A stretch of 64,000 bases of DNA from an uncultured Clostridia bacterium (lineage in GTDB: Bacteria > Bacillota > Clostridia > Christensenellales > Borkfalkiaceae), in the NCBI GenBank assembly GCA_934247225.1, contig CAKQJE010000004.1, positions 1-64,000 of the forward strand. The letters run 5' to 3'. The notes under the pieces are model-generated. The model ran no database searches. It was not told the origin of the DNA and was given only the letters and a program-made list of their open reading frames with translations. Positions 17,660 to 26,843 of the stretch are shown in pieces (positions within the stretch are counted from its first letter, which is position 1; each line of letters begins with the position of its first letter). The position numbers and the translations under genes are program-made.

Positions 17660-18506
17660 TAAAGTTTTCGAAATATACGTTTTTCATATACAAAGCGTCC
17701 TCTGCCTGGGTTCCCGCGGACTCGCAGATAACGACGGGTTCAAGCTCTAATTCTTTAAGAGCTTCGGCAAGAGGTTCGAACGACGGACCGTACTCCGTAT
17801 CCGCAAACGTAAGGTGACGGATTTCGCCTTTCGCGGAATACTGAATTTTTGAAAAATGAACGTGAAAATGCTTCATTTTCTCTATTCCGAGTTCGCCGAT
17901 AAGATATTCGAGCCTCGTTTTATAGTCCGCTACGGTTTTAAGGCTTCCCTGTTCTCTCGCGTTCACGTGTCCGAAATCGATCGTCGGGATAAAACATTTA
18001 TCGACTTTACAAAACTCGGCGATTTCCTCTATCGTTCCTATCTGCGCGATTTTCCCCATCGTTTCCGGGCAAAAAAGCATATCATCCAAACCGTTTTCAT
18101 AAATAAGATCACGCAGAATTTTGATTCTGTCGAGCGTTTTCGAAACGGCTTCTTCTCTTGTCGCTTTTCCTTGCGCGGCAGGATGAAAAACAATTCTTTT
18201 CCCCTGCATAAGCTTCATCATTTTCGCGCTCGAAAGAATATAATTATACGAATTGACGGCTTTTTCTTCTTCCGGGGTGGCGAGGTTTATAAAATACGGA
18301 GCGTGAACGCTCAATTCGAGTCCGCAATCTTTAAACGCGTTGCCGATGCTCACGGCTTTTTCTTCTCCGAGATTTACCCCTCTGCCGAAAGAATATTCAT
18401 AGCAGTCAAGCCCCATGTTTTTGCACCATACAGCGGCCTCTTCGGTTGATTTATGTTTCTGTGCCAAAAAGCTTTCGCTATTTCCGCTCGGTCCGAATTT
18501 AATCAT
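17652..18506 (-). CDS. nfo: Endonuclease IV-type TIM-barrel protein (AP endonuclease)
   Basis: A 284-residue protein of the AP endonuclease 2 family, which cuts DNA at abasic sites using zinc. Metal-binding residues of the barrel are visible: VHAPYFINLA, FHPA, CPETMGK, TIDFGHVNA, HFHVHFSK and ICESAG near the end. The start ATG overlaps the ribF stop by four bases, and the gene ends at a terminator, so it is the last gene of the long nusA-infB-ribF series. In many Bacillota rpsO and pnp follow ribF instead. A sugar-isomerase role is possible for this fold, but the metal motifs fit endonuclease IV. Confidence 0.85.
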   Translation of the reverse strand: MIKFGPSGNSESFLAQKHKSTEEAAVWCKNMGLDCYEYSFGRGVNLGEEKAVSIGNAFKDCGLELSVHAPYFINLATPEEEKAVNSYNYILSSAKMMKLMQGKRIVFHPAAQGKATREEAVSKTLDRIKILRDLIYENGLDDMLFCPETMGKIAQIGTIEEIAEFCKVDKCFIPTIDFGHVNAREQGSLKTVADYKTRLEYLIGELGIEKMKHFHVHFSKIQYSAKGEIRHLTFADTEYGPSFEPLAEALKELELEPVVICESAGTQAEDALYMKNVYFENFNQ

Positions 18507-19378
18507 ACGTTTTTGTCCTTTTCAAGCTGTTCTTTTAATTTTTCTATATCGTAAAACTTTTCAATATCCCTTATATAATCGTCAAAAAATACGGTTATTA
18601 CGCTTCCGTAAATATCGTCGGAAAAATCTTTTATAAATGTTTCCGTCAAAACGAAATCAAGGTCGAAAGTAGGTCTTGCGCCGTAATTGGTTATCGCTCC
18701 GTACTTCACTCCGTTTAAAACGACGTGCGTTTTGTACACGCCGCATTTAATACGAAATTTGTGTTTCGGAACATTTATATTAGCCGTCGGGAACCCTATT
18801 TCTCTGCCGACTTGTCTGCCTTTAACAACTTTGCCCGTTATACTGTACGGTTCGCCCAGAAGTTCGTTCGCTTCGCGAATTTTTCCGCTCGCAAGCAAGG
18901 TTTTTATCCTTGTCGTCGAAACTTTCTCCCCGTTCGCCTCCGTTTTAGGTATAACGTAAACGGGAATATTGTTTTCCATACAAAGATTTTGCAAAATCTC
19001 GGCGTCGCCTTCCGCGTTCCTGCCGAATTTATAGTCAAATCCGCAAATAATCGCGTCAATATTCAAAGTACCGACAAGTCCTTTGAAAAACACATTATAA
19101 GACGTGTTTTTAAACGCTTCGTCAAATGCAGCCGCAACAACACAGTCAACCCCGAATCTTTCCGCTTTTTCGATTCTTTCACTGTAACAAAGCAAAGTTC
19201 CGTTTTTGGAAAAATCGTCATTTTTAAAGGTAAATAAAGCGATTTTTGAATGTTTTACGTCTCGCAGTTCTCTTGCTTTTTTTATAAGTTCGAGATGCCC
19301 TTTATGTAAACAGTCAAAAAAACCGAGCAATAAAATAACTCTTTCGTCGCATTTTTCGCCGTAATTTATCGTTTTCAT
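18503..19378 (-). CDS. ribF: Bifunctional riboflavin kinase / FMN adenylyltransferase
   Basis: Makes FMN and then FAD from riboflavin. The 291-residue protein has the N-terminal adenylyltransferase with the HxGH motif (HKGH, 25-28) and the C-terminal flavokinase domain starting at about 180 with GKVVKGRQVGREIGFPTANI, where PTAN is the kinase signature. It lies one base after truB and overlaps the next gene by four bases, which fits tight coupling within the operon. No FMN riboswitch is seen, as expected for an internal gene. Confidence 0.95.
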   Translation of the reverse strand: MKTINYGEKCDERVILLLGFFDCLHKGHLELIKKARELRDVKHSKIALFTFKNDDFSKNGTLLCYSERIEKAERFGVDCVVAAAFDEAFKNTSYNVFFKGLVGTLNIDAIICGFDYKFGRNAEGDAEILQNLCMENNIPVYVIPKTEANGEKVSTTRIKTLLASGKIREANELLGEPYSITGKVVKGRQVGREIGFPTANINVPKHKFRIKCGVYKTHVVLNGVKYGAITNYGARPTFDLDFVLTETFIKDFSDDIYGSVITVFFDDYIRDIEKFYDIEKLKEQLEKDKNV

Positions 19379-19379
19379 T

Positions 19380-20234
19380 TTATGATCTGATATATGCTTT
19401 AACCTTTATTTTTCCGTTAGTCACTTCGCCTATACCGTAAAATCCGTCGGGAGCGAAAACCTTATAAACGCCGTCCTCGAACGGAAATTCGTCGTATAAG
19501 CCGTTATAAAGTCTGGTCGATTCTCTTTCGGTAAGCCTTATTTCGGGATAATTTACTACATTTTCGGGAGCGATAAGGAATTTTTCTTTGTCTTCTTCGG
19601 ATATGAAATCCTCTACTTTAACGCTGTTTTCTATTTCGAAAACACCCGATTTCGTTCTGATAAGATCAGTCATCGTTCCGACCGTACCGCAGAGCGCGGC
19701 GAGGTCTCTCACAATCGAACGGATATACGTTCCGCCCTTGCAGGATATCTCGAATTTAAATTCGTTATCGGAGTTTTTTCCGAGCAAGGTTATTAAATTT
19801 ATTCTTACTTTCTTTGGCGGAAGTTCGAACTCGTGGCCTTTTCTTGCAAGCTGATAACTTCTCTTCCCGTTTACGCATTTAGCCGAAAAAACAGGCGGCA
19901 CTTGCATTATATCGCCCACAAGTTCCTTAGATTTTTTTTTAAGCTCGCCTTCGGTCGGGATTTTATCGTTTCTTCTGACAATCTCCCCTTCCAGGTCGAG
20001 AGTATTCGTTTCATATCCGAAAGCAAACGTAGCGACGTAAACCTTATCTTTATCGAGAAGATAATCGAACATTCTCGTCGATTTTCCGAGCGCGACGGGC
20101 AAAACGCCGCTTGCCAAAGGATCGAGCGTTCCCATATGCCCGACGGCTATTCCTTTTACGGATTTTTTCAAAGTATTCAGTATTTTTGCGGAACTCACGC
20201 CCTTAGGTTTATATAAATTAAGAAATCCGTTCAT
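19380..20234 (-). CDS. truB: tRNA pseudouridine(55) synthase
   Basis: TruB converts U55 in the T-loop of tRNAs to pseudouridine. The 284-residue protein starts MNGFLNLYKPKGVSS (family N-terminus) and carries the catalytic Asp in GHMGTLDPLASGVLP (D38). The KGGTYIRSI motif lies near residue 175 and the C-terminal region is a PUA-like domain. The ribosome binding site is weak. It starts 9 bases after the nrnA stop, so translation is probably coupled. Confidence 0.96.
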   Translation of the reverse strand: MNGFLNLYKPKGVSSAKILNTLKKSVKGIAVGHMGTLDPLASGVLPVALGKSTRMFDYLLDKDKVYVATFAFGYETNTLDLEGEIVRRNDKIPTEGELKKKSKELVGDIMQVPPVFSAKCVNGKRSYQLARKGHEFELPPKKVRINLITLLGKNSDNEFKFEISCKGGTYIRSIVRDLAALCGTVGTMTDLIRTKSGVFEIENSVKVEDFISEEDKEKFLIAPENVVNYPEIRLTERESTRLYNGLYDEFPFEDGVYKVFAPDGFYGIGEVTNGKIKVKAYIRS

Positions 20235-20243
20235 TATTATGAT

Positions 20244-21200
20244 TTAAAGCGCGTCCGAAACGGCTTTTATTATCTTATCCTTGACGTCTTCGTAAAACCC
20301 GCAGATCATACACCCGCTGGCAAGAATATGCCCGCCACCGCCGAAAACGGAAGCGACTTCGTTTACGTTGACTTTTCCTTTGCTTCTGAAACTGATTTTA
20401 TAGGCGTTTTCCTTGGATTGCATAATAGAAACAGCGACTTCGACGCCCTCTATCGAAAGCGGAAAATCGATAAATCCTTCGGTTATATCCTGCGTTGCGC
20501 CCGTAGCGTCGAAATCGTCCTTCAAAATCGAAATAACGGCAAGTTTATCGTCAAGAAAAAATCTTATTTTAGAAATCACCCTTCCGAAAAGCAATGCTCT
20601 TGTTTTCGTCTGATTTTTGAACATCTGATATGTAATATCATGCAATCTCGCGCCGTAAGCGACGAGTTTTGACGAAACGGCGAGCGTGTTTTCGGTAACG
20701 TTGCTGTGTGCGAAATTTCCCGTGTCGGTAATTATGCCGAGCGCGAGATAATCCGCGATTTCGGGGGTGATTTTCGCCCCGAGATAACCTATAAATTCGT
20801 AAATTATCTCACAGCATGCCGCCCTGTCTTCGACAAAGTTGTATTTCGCGTAACGAGAATTCGACACGTGATGATCGATGTTGAACAAATTAGCGTTTTT
20901 TTCATAAAGCCGATAGCTGTCGCCGAACATACTTTCCACGGAAACGTCTACGGAAAGGTGCGCCGAGTACTTTTTCGTTATTTCCAAAGGTTTTTTAATG
21001 GTTTTAAATGACGGAAAAATACTGTATTTATCGGGAATATCGGAAGCGCAAACGACTTCGGATTCTATACCGAGCGAATTGAACGCCGTTTGGACAGCCA
21101 TAGCCGAGCCGAGCGTATCTCCGTCCGGACGAGCGTGAGAAAAAATAAGTACGCTTTTATGCTTTTTTATTTCCTCCGCGATTTCTTTAAGCGTTATCAT
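20244..21200 (-). CDS. nrnA: DHH-family oligoribonuclease / pAp phosphatase NrnA
   Basis: NrnA degrades short RNA oligomers and dephosphorylates 3'-phosphoadenosine 5'-phosphate. The DHH/DHHA1 protein has the manganese ligands in ARPDGDTLGS (about 23-32), the NIDHH motif, DTGNF and the C-terminal GGGGHILASG substrate loop. Two Met codons are adjacent; I chose the second (318 residues) because GAGG is six bases upstream of it. A longer in-frame extension to 21248 lies inside rbfA and looks unrelated. The gene overlaps the rbfA end by 14 bases. Confidence 0.93.
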   Translation of the reverse strand: MITLKEIAEEIKKHKSVLIFSHARPDGDTLGSAMAVQTAFNSLGIESEVVCASDIPDKYSIFPSFKTIKKPLEITKKYSAHLSVDVSVESMFGDSYRLYEKNANLFNIDHHVSNSRYAKYNFVEDRAACCEIIYEFIGYLGAKITPEIADYLALGIITDTGNFAHSNVTENTLAVSSKLVAYGARLHDITYQMFKNQTKTRALLFGRVISKIRFFLDDKLAVISILKDDFDATGATQDITEGFIDFPLSIEGVEVAVSIMQSKENAYKISFRSKGKVNVNEVASVFGGGGHILASGCMICGFYEDVKDKIIKAVSDAL

Positions 21201-21591
21201 CATCGTCCTCGTTTGTTTCGTTCTCTTCTTCGTCGGGTTTGGTAACATAAGTGAAAGTGCTGAGAATTTTGTCTATTTTGTTCCCGTAATCCGCGGAGTT
21301 ATCCAATACGAAATGAAGTTCGGGAACCGTTCTTATATGCATTATTTTGCTAAGTTCCGTTCTCACGGCTTTTGCCGACTCGCAAATCGCTTCAAACGTT
21401 GTCTGAGCTTTCGCGCTGTCCGTCGAAAAAACGGAAACGAAAACCTTTGCGTGCTTCAAATCGTTCGTCACGTCGACTTCCGATATGCTGAACATCTCGG
21501 AAATAAGCGGATTTTTTATTTTATTTTTCAAAATCGAATAAATTTCTTTCTGAAATTCGCTATTTAATCTCTGTTCTCTTTTTGCTTTCAT
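21187..21591 (-). CDS. rbfA: 30S ribosome-binding factor A
   Basis: RbfA helps mature the 16S rRNA 5' end in the 30S subunit, especially in the cold. The 134-residue protein has the KH-like core, with SISEVDVTNDLKHAKVFVSVF typical of the family, and ends in an acidic tail (EEENETNEDDDDN). I start at ATG 21589-21591, which has CAGGAGG five bases upstream; the longer open frame to 21636 runs through the terminator hairpin. The gene lies between infB and nrnA, the usual place. Confidence 0.94.
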   Translation of the reverse strand: MKAKREQRLNSEFQKEIYSILKNKIKNPLISEMFSISEVDVTNDLKHAKVFVSVFSTDSAKAQTTFEAICESAKAVRTELSKIMHIRTVPELHFVLDNSADYGNKIDKILSTFTYVTKPDEEENETNEDDDDNA

Positions 21592-21606
21592 ATTAACCTC
21601 CTGTTC

Positions 21607-21634
21607 AAAAAAAGCCGACAAAGTTTTTGTCGGC
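21607..21634 (-). terminator. Intrinsic terminator between infB and rbfA
   Basis: On the minus strand a 9-10 bp stem with GCCGACAAA/TTTGTCGGC is followed by seven T, ending 15 bases before the rbfA start. It is a strong terminator inside what is normally one operon. Confidence 0.88.
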
Positions 21635-21648
21635 AATTTTCGGTTAAA

Positions 21649-24552
21649 TTATACGACGGGTTTTACCTCGATAAGATAGCTCTCGATAAAGTCGCCGATC
21701 TGTATATCGTTGAAATTTTCGATGGAAATACCGCATTCGAAACCTTGCGAGACTTCCTTGACATCGTCTTTAAAACGTTTAAGCTGATTGACGTTGCCTT
21801 CGCAAATCATAACGTCGTTTCTGTAAATACGAAGTTTTCCGCTTCTTATTATCTTGCCTTCCGTTACGTAACAGCCCGCAACCATTCCGACGCCCGTAAT
21901 TCTGAACGTCTGGCGAACCTCTGCTTTTCCCATATAGATTTCCTGAGTTTTCGGAGCGATAAGACCTTTCATAGCGTTCTTTACGTCGTCGATTGCTTCG
22001 TAAATAATTCTGTAAAGTCTTACGTCTACCTTACTTCTCTCCGCCAAAGTTTTAGCGTTGGAATCGGGACGAACGTTAAATCCGATTATGATAGCGTTGG
22101 ACGAATCGGCAAGCATAACGTCGGTCTCGTTTATCGCGCCTACCGCGGCGTGAATTACATTCACCTTAACTTCCTCGTTCGTAAGCTCGGAAAGGGATTG
22201 CTTGACGGCTTCTACGGAACCCTGAACGTCCGCTTTGATAAGAATATTCAAAGTTTTCAGATTCCCGTCGCTTATCTTGGAGAACAAATCGTCGAGAGTT
22301 ACTTTCTGCGACTGCTTTATCATATCCTCTCTTTCTTTGTTTCTTCTTTCCTGAGCGACAAGTTTGGAAAGTTTATCCTGTTCTACGGCGTAAATGGAAT
22401 CGCCGGCGTTCGGAACTTCTTCGAGACCGAGAATGGAAACAGCCATGGAAGGTCCCGCTTCCTTAACGTTTCTTCCCTTGTCATCGATCATTGCTCTTAC
22501 TCTGCCCGTAATCGTTCCGGCAACGAGATTGTCTCCCGTGTGCAAAGTACCGTTCTGAATAAGAACCGTCGCGACGGGTCCCTTACCTTTATCGAGTTTA
22601 GCTTCGATAATCGCGCCTTTCGCCATTCTGTCGGGATTGGCTTTGAGTTCTTTAACGTCCGCCGTAAGAAGAATGGTTTCTAAAAGGTCGTCAATTCCCT
22701 CGCCCGTCTTTGCCGATACGGGAACGAGAGCAACGTCGCCGCCCCATTCTTCGATAAGTACCGACTGATCGGCAAGCTGCTGCTTGACTCTTTCGATATT
22801 AGCCTGCGGTTTATCTATTTTGTTTGCCGCAACTATTATCGAAACGCCTGCCGCCTGAGCATGGTGAATAGCTTCGATGGTCTGCGGCATTATTCCGTCG
22901 TCCGCCGCGATAACGAGTACGGCAATATCCGTAATCTGGGCGCCTCTCGCTCTCATTGCCGTGAACGCTGCGTGTCCGGGTGTATCGAGGAAAGTTATCT
23001 TTTCCCCGTTTACGGTAACGGTATACGCGCCGATATGTTGCGTAATTCCGCCCGCTTCGGATGCCGTTACGTTCGAGCTTCTTATGCGATCGAGGAGCGA
23101 AGTTTTACCGTGGTCGACGTGACCCATAACGGTGACGACGGGCGGTCTTTTGACGAGCTTAGCCGCGTCGTCCGCCGTGTCGAACGTTTCGGAAAGAACT
23201 TCTTCCGCCGTTTTATCCATTTTGAGTTCGAGCGTTATTCCGAGATCCGCCGCGATAAACGCCGCCGTATCGTAATCGATCGAATCGTTTATGGTTTTCA
23301 TTATTCCTTCTTTAAAGAGTTTTTTGGTTATTTCGATTGCCGAAATACCGATTTTCTCGGAAAGCTCTTTTATAGGAATAATCTCTTTGTTTATAACCGC
23401 TTTTTCTATTTTTACGGTCTGAACCTGCTCGTCTGCTTTTCTGTCTTTTTTGTTACGAGCTTTTCTGTATCCGCTCTTGTTTTCGTCGAAATCGTCGATG
23501 CTTACCTGAGCTTTTGCAAGAGACTTTTTGTTGAGTCCCTTTTTGTCGTCGTAACTCTTTTCGGAAGACTTTTTCTTATTTCCGAACGATTTTCCCGTGT
23601 CCTTCGGAACATAGGAAATCTCAACCGTTTTCTTTGCTCCGCCGAATCCCGGTTTTGCCGCGCCTGTTCTCGGCGCGAAAGGTCTGTCGGAAGGAGTTCT
23701 CTGTCCGTTTGCAGGTCTTCTGCCGTCCTGCGGAACGTATTCGCGTCTCGCGGGGCGTTGGTCTTTTTTGGGTTCGTAAACCCTCGGGCGTTCGCTTGCG
23801 AGTTTAACCAAAGACGGATCTTCTCCTCTTGCGATCGCTTCTTTTCTCTTCTGTTCGAGGATTTTCGCTCTCGCTTCGGCGAGCGCTCTCGCCTGAGCTT
23901 CTTCCAAAGCTCTCTTTCTTGCTTCTTTCTGAGTTTTTTCGTCCAAAACAGGCTTTTCCGCAGGTTTTTCGGCGGGTTTCTCTTCCGCTTTAACCGTTGG
24001 CTTTTCTTCAACCGTTTCCTTGACGTTTTCTTTCTTGTTATCAAAGACCGTTTCTTTTTCTTCTTTTACGGATTCTTTTGTCTCGGCTTCCGCTTTTATT
24101 TCGGGCTTGTCTTCCGCTTTAATCGCAGGTTTTTCCTCTTCGGAAACAGGTGTTTCGGCCTTTTTAGAAGACTTCTTAGGTTTCTTTTCCTTTATTTCTT
24201 CTTTTGCTTCCGACAACGTCTCCGTCTCTGTTTTTTCCGTTTCTGCTTTCGGCGCAGCCTTTTTCGTCGATTTTTTCGTCTTCGTTTCAGACGACGGCTC
24301 GGTCTTTACGACTTCTTCCGCCGCTACGGGAGCTGCGGTTTCGGCTTCTACGACGTTCTCCCTTTCTTTTTCTGCTCTTAAAAGAGCTTCGCGTTCGGCT
24401 TTTATAACCTTTTCCTTTGCGGAGATCTTCTGGGTTATGGCTTTAACGGCAGTTTGCGCTTCTTTGACCTTTGATTTAAGATCGTCGATCTCTCCGTAAA
24501 TTGCGTTAACCTTTTTTAAGTTTTTCAATAAATCTTCTTTCTTTTCTTCCAT
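21649..24552 (-). CDS. infB: Translation initiation factor IF-2
   Basis: IF-2 is the GTPase that brings initiator tRNA to the ribosome. The 967-residue protein has a long charged N-terminal part: a predicted coiled coil (1-65), then Lys/Glu/Ala/Pro low complexity with EKPAEKPAEKP repeats (about 70-260), then Arg/Pro/Gly-rich stretches. The IF2_N domain lies at about 390-440 and the GTPase follows with GHVDHGKTSLLD, DTPGH and NKID motifs. Domains II to IV follow to a VKPVV end. The N-terminal extension varies widely between species. It starts two bases after the ylxQ stop. Confidence 0.97.
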   Translation of the reverse strand: MEEKKEDLLKNLKKVNAIYGEIDDLKSKVKEAQTAVKAITQKISAKEKVIKAEREALLRAEKERENVVEAETAAPVAAEEVVKTEPSSETKTKKSTKKAAPKAETEKTETETLSEAKEEIKEKKPKKSSKKAETPVSEEEKPAIKAEDKPEIKAEAETKESVKEEKETVFDNKKENVKETVEEKPTVKAEEKPAEKPAEKPVLDEKTQKEARKRALEEAQARALAEARAKILEQKRKEAIARGEDPSLVKLASERPRVYEPKKDQRPARREYVPQDGRRPANGQRTPSDRPFAPRTGAAKPGFGGAKKTVEISYVPKDTGKSFGNKKKSSEKSYDDKKGLNKKSLAKAQVSIDDFDENKSGYRKARNKKDRKADEQVQTVKIEKAVINKEIIPIKELSEKIGISAIEITKKLFKEGIMKTINDSIDYDTAAFIAADLGITLELKMDKTAEEVLSETFDTADDAAKLVKRPPVVTVMGHVDHGKTSLLDRIRSSNVTASEAGGITQHIGAYTVTVNGEKITFLDTPGHAAFTAMRARGAQITDIAVLVIAADDGIMPQTIEAIHHAQAAGVSIIVAANKIDKPQANIERVKQQLADQSVLIEEWGGDVALVPVSAKTGEGIDDLLETILLTADVKELKANPDRMAKGAIIEAKLDKGKGPVATVLIQNGTLHTGDNLVAGTITGRVRAMIDDKGRNVKEAGPSMAVSILGLEEVPNAGDSIYAVEQDKLSKLVAQERRNKEREDMIKQSQKVTLDDLFSKISDGNLKTLNILIKADVQGSVEAVKQSLSELTNEEVKVNVIHAAVGAINETDVMLADSSNAIIIGFNVRPDSNAKTLAERSKVDVRLYRIIYEAIDDVKNAMKGLIAPKTQEIYMGKAEVRQTFRITGVGMVAGCYVTEGKIIRSGKLRIYRNDVMICEGNVNQLKRFKDDVKEVSQGFECGISIENFNDIQIGDFIESYLIEVKPVV

Positions 24553-24553
24553 A

Positions 24554-24886
24554 TCAATCCTTATGACCTCCGTTTAAAACCTTAAAATCATCACCGAGAT
24601 TATCCATTATCGCTTTCGCAAGGTTTTCGTCCGTTACGGCGGCGACCTTGCAGTTTTCCTTGCCGGTTATTGCTTCGAGCGTAAATTTCAAAGATTCGAT
24701 AAGCGGCGCCCGATGCTTTTCGGCAAGTTTTTCCGCTTCTTTCCTTGCGTTTTTTTCGCCCGTGGAACATAAAATGATCAGATAAACGTCTTTATTAAGC
24801 GTTCCGACGGCATTTATGCCCGTTCTCAGCTTCCTCGCTTTTATCGCGAAGCCGATGTACGAATACGGTTTTCCTTTAACTTCCAA
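24554..24886 (-). CDS. ylxQ: L7Ae-family ribosomal protein homologue YlxQ
   Basis: A 110-residue protein of the L7Ae/L30e fold, the YlxQ-like putative RNA-binding protein found in the nusA-infB operon of Bacillota. Visible features are a short core with YSYIGFAIKARKLRTGINAV, a central DVYLIILCSTGEKNARKEAE strand-turn-helix that matches the fold, and a basic surface. Its start overlaps the ylxR end by 11 bases. Its role in these bacteria is not settled; binding of K-turn RNA is the usual inference. Confidence 0.88.
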   Translation of the reverse strand: MEVKGKPYSYIGFAIKARKLRTGINAVGTLNKDVYLIILCSTGEKNARKEAEKLAEKHRAPLIESLKFTLEAITGKENCKVAAVTDENLAKAIMDNLGDDFKVLNGGHKD

Positions 24887-25142
24887 GAAGTTCCTCCCCG
24901 AGCTTTTCGTAAACTTCCTGCGGAACGGGAGTTTTGAACACCCTGTCTAAAAGTTTTGCTTTGAAAAGCTTCTTCGCGCATTCGGGATTATGGCATATAT
25001 ATGCCCCTCGTCCGTCGGATTTTCCGTTTTTATCTACCGAAAAACCGCCGTCTTTGGTCTTTACGATCCTTAAAAGCTCTTTTTTTTCGAATTCGCCTCT
25101 GCAAGCGATACACGTTCTAATCGGAATATTTTTCCCGGTCAT
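24876..25142 (-). CDS. ylxR: YlxR family protein (RnpM, RNase P modulator)
   Basis: An 88-residue YlxR protein. It has the family pattern IRTCIACRGEFEKKELLRIVK (residues about 8-28) and SDGRGAYICHNPECAKKLFK (about 42-62), with paired cysteines in CIAC and CHNPEC. YlxR proteins bind RNA, and in B. subtilis the protein (RnpM) binds and modulates RNase P. It lies between nusA and ylxQ, with short overlaps, as in other Bacillota. Confidence 0.92.
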   Translation of the reverse strand: MTGKNIPIRTCIACRGEFEKKELLRIVKTKDGGFSVDKNGKSDGRGAYICHNPECAKKLFKAKLLDRVFKTPVPQEVYEKLGEELLGS

Positions 25143-25165
25143 AAACTCTCCAAAATAATATGATA

Positions 25166-26287
25166 TTATTCTTCCGTTTTGTCTCCGTTTTCTTCGAAAT
25201 CTTCTTCCAAAACGTCTTCTTCGGGAGCTTCGGCTTCCTCTTCGAGCTTAGCCTTGCTTTCGCTCTTGACGTCAACCTTCCAACCCGTAAGTCTCGCGGC
25301 GAGACGTGCGTTCTGCCCGTCTTTTCCGATTGCGAGCGAAAGTTTATCGTCGGGAACGACTACTCTTGCGATTTTTTCGCCTTCTATCGCGCTGACTTTC
25401 AAAACTTTCGCAGGCGAAAGAGCTTTCGCGATAAATTCGAGCGGATCCTCGCTCCAAGGAATTATATCTATCTTTTCGCCGCCGAGTTCTTTTACGACCT
25501 CGTTGACTCTCATTCCCTTATTGCCGACGCATGCGCCTACCGCGTCCACGTTGGAATCGTTGGAATAAATAGCGATTTTCGTTCTCTGCCCCGCTTCTCT
25601 CGCGATAGCTTTGACGACGACTATTCCCTGAGCTATTTCGGGAACAACGTTTTCGAAAAGTTTTCTTACAAGCCCCGGCGAAGTTCTCGAAACGAGAATC
25701 TGAGCGTTTTTGCCCATACTTCTTACTTTTTTGACGTAAACCATAAGCTTATCGTTTACGTTATAATTTTCATTGGGAACCTGATCCTGCGGAAGCATAA
25801 CGGCTTCGATTTCACCCGCGCCGATTTCGACATAAATATTCTTGTCTTCGATTCTTCTTATCGTGCAAGCCTTGATTTCGTTTTCCTTATCCTCGAATTC
25901 CGCAAGCGTATTGTCTCTTTCGGCTTCTCTGAGCTTCTGGAAAACGACCTGTTTTGCGGTCTGAGCGGCAATTCTGCCGAATTCCTTGGGAATGAACTCG
26001 GTTTTGACTTCGTCTCCGACTTTATAGGATTTTTTAATCTCCCTTGCTTCATCCAAAGAAATCTCTTTTTCGGGATCGGTCACTTCTTCGACAACGGTCT
26101 TTACGGCAAAAAATCTCACGGTCTTCTTTTCGGGGTTCATATCGATAACCACGTCGCTCGAAGTGCCGGTGTGTTTTTTATACGCCGAGACAAGTGCGTT
26201 TTTGAGCGTTTCAATCAAAAGCTCCTGTTTGATTCCCTTTTCTCTTTCAAGATCTTCGATCGAAAGAAAAAACTCCTTATTATTCAT
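25166..26287 (-). CDS. nusA: Transcription termination/antitermination factor NusA
   Basis: NusA binds RNA polymerase and the nascent RNA and promotes pausing and intrinsic termination. The 373-residue protein has the N-terminal polymerase-binding domain (begins MNNKEFFLSIEDLEREKGI), an S1 domain (about 135-200), and two KH domains (about 205-345, with GNKGMRVNEVVKELGGEKID and IGKDGQNARLAARLTGWKVD). It ends in a short acidic tail. This is the Gram-positive short form without C-terminal acidic repeats. It sits downstream of rimP in an operon whose leader carries a terminator. Confidence 0.97.
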   Translation of the reverse strand: MNNKEFFLSIEDLEREKGIKQELLIETLKNALVSAYKKHTGTSSDVVIDMNPEKKTVRFFAVKTVVEEVTDPEKEISLDEAREIKKSYKVGDEVKTEFIPKEFGRIAAQTAKQVVFQKLREAERDNTLAEFEDKENEIKACTIRRIEDKNIYVEIGAGEIEAVMLPQDQVPNENYNVNDKLMVYVKKVRSMGKNAQILVSRTSPGLVRKLFENVVPEIAQGIVVVKAIAREAGQRTKIAIYSNDSNVDAVGACVGNKGMRVNEVVKELGGEKIDIIPWSEDPLEFIAKALSPAKVLKVSAIEGEKIARVVVPDDKLSLAIGKDGQNARLAARLTGWKVDVKSESKAKLEEEAEAPEEDVLEEDFEENGDKTEE

Positions 26288-26309
26288 AACTAAACTCCTT
26301 AAACGAAAA

Positions 26310-26771
26310 TCAGTCGAATTTAATCGCTTCGTTGATTTTTTCTATCTTTGTGAGAGGAAGTTTATAATCTTTCTCTCCGTCGTTCAAAATTACGTTATTG
26401 CCGTCGTATCCGACAAGCTTGCTTTCGAGATATTTCTTACCCTGCAAAGGCGTCGCGAGCTTTATCTCCACGTCTTTGCCGATTTTCTTTTCGAAATCTC
26501 TTGCGGTTTTAAGCGGACGGTCGATACCGGGGCTGGAAACGTTGAGCGTATATGCGTCGCCGTAAGACGGGTCGAGTTCGTCGAGCGCGCCGTCGATTGC
26601 GTTATGGAATTTCTCGCATGTATCGAGATCCACGCCGCTTTCGGTATCTATAAAAATCGTAAGCGACGGATTTTTATTGATTTTCGGACAAATTTCGACT
26701 ATTTCGATTTTCATTTCGTCGGCTATCGGGCGAATAGAATTCTCTATTTCTTCAATCGATTTGAACTTCAT
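26310..26771 (-). CDS. rimP: Ribosome maturation factor RimP
   Basis: RimP assists 30S subunit assembly. The 153-residue protein has the N-terminal alpha/beta domain (SIRPIADEMKIEIVEICPKIN and SLTIFIDTESGVDLDTCEKF, with the VSSPGIDRPLK motif at about 84-94) and a C-terminal SH3-like domain. I start at ATG 26769-26771 with GGAGGG four bases upstream; the longer frame to 26816 is the terminator hairpin and is not coding. It is the first gene of the nusA operon. Confidence 0.94.
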   Translation of the reverse strand: MKFKSIEEIENSIRPIADEMKIEIVEICPKINKNPSLTIFIDTESGVDLDTCEKFHNAIDGALDELDPSYGDAYTLNVSSPGIDRPLKTARDFEKKIGKDVEIKLATPLQGKKYLESKLVGYDGNNVILNDGEKDYKLPLTKIEKINEAIKFD

Positions 26772-26783
26772 ATACCCTCCATA

Positions 26784-26816
26784 TAAAAATTTGAGAGCGG
26801 CAAGAACCGCTCTCAA
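26784..26816 (-). terminator. Leader terminator (attenuator) upstream of rimP-nusA
   Basis: On the minus strand a 10-bp stem TTGAGAGCGG/CCGCTCTCAA with a 6-base loop is followed by ATTTTTA. It lies about 20 bases after the predicted start from the promoter at 26844-26872 and just before the rimP ribosome binding site. NusA stimulates intrinsic termination, and autoregulation by a leader terminator is known for the B. subtilis nusA operon, so the same control is inferred here. It may also stop read-through from the gene upstream. Confidence 0.75.
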
Positions 26817-26843
26817 TATCGATAAATCGTATTAAGCGTATTT

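Noticed and set aside
22861..24381. A 506-codon open frame on the plus strand
   Set aside because: It lies opposite infB, is rich in Phe, Arg and Ser as expected from reading Lys/Glu codons backwards, and has no ribosome binding site or known domain.
25160..26293. A 377-codon open frame on the plus strand
   Set aside because: It is the antisense of nusA, which is complete and conserved.
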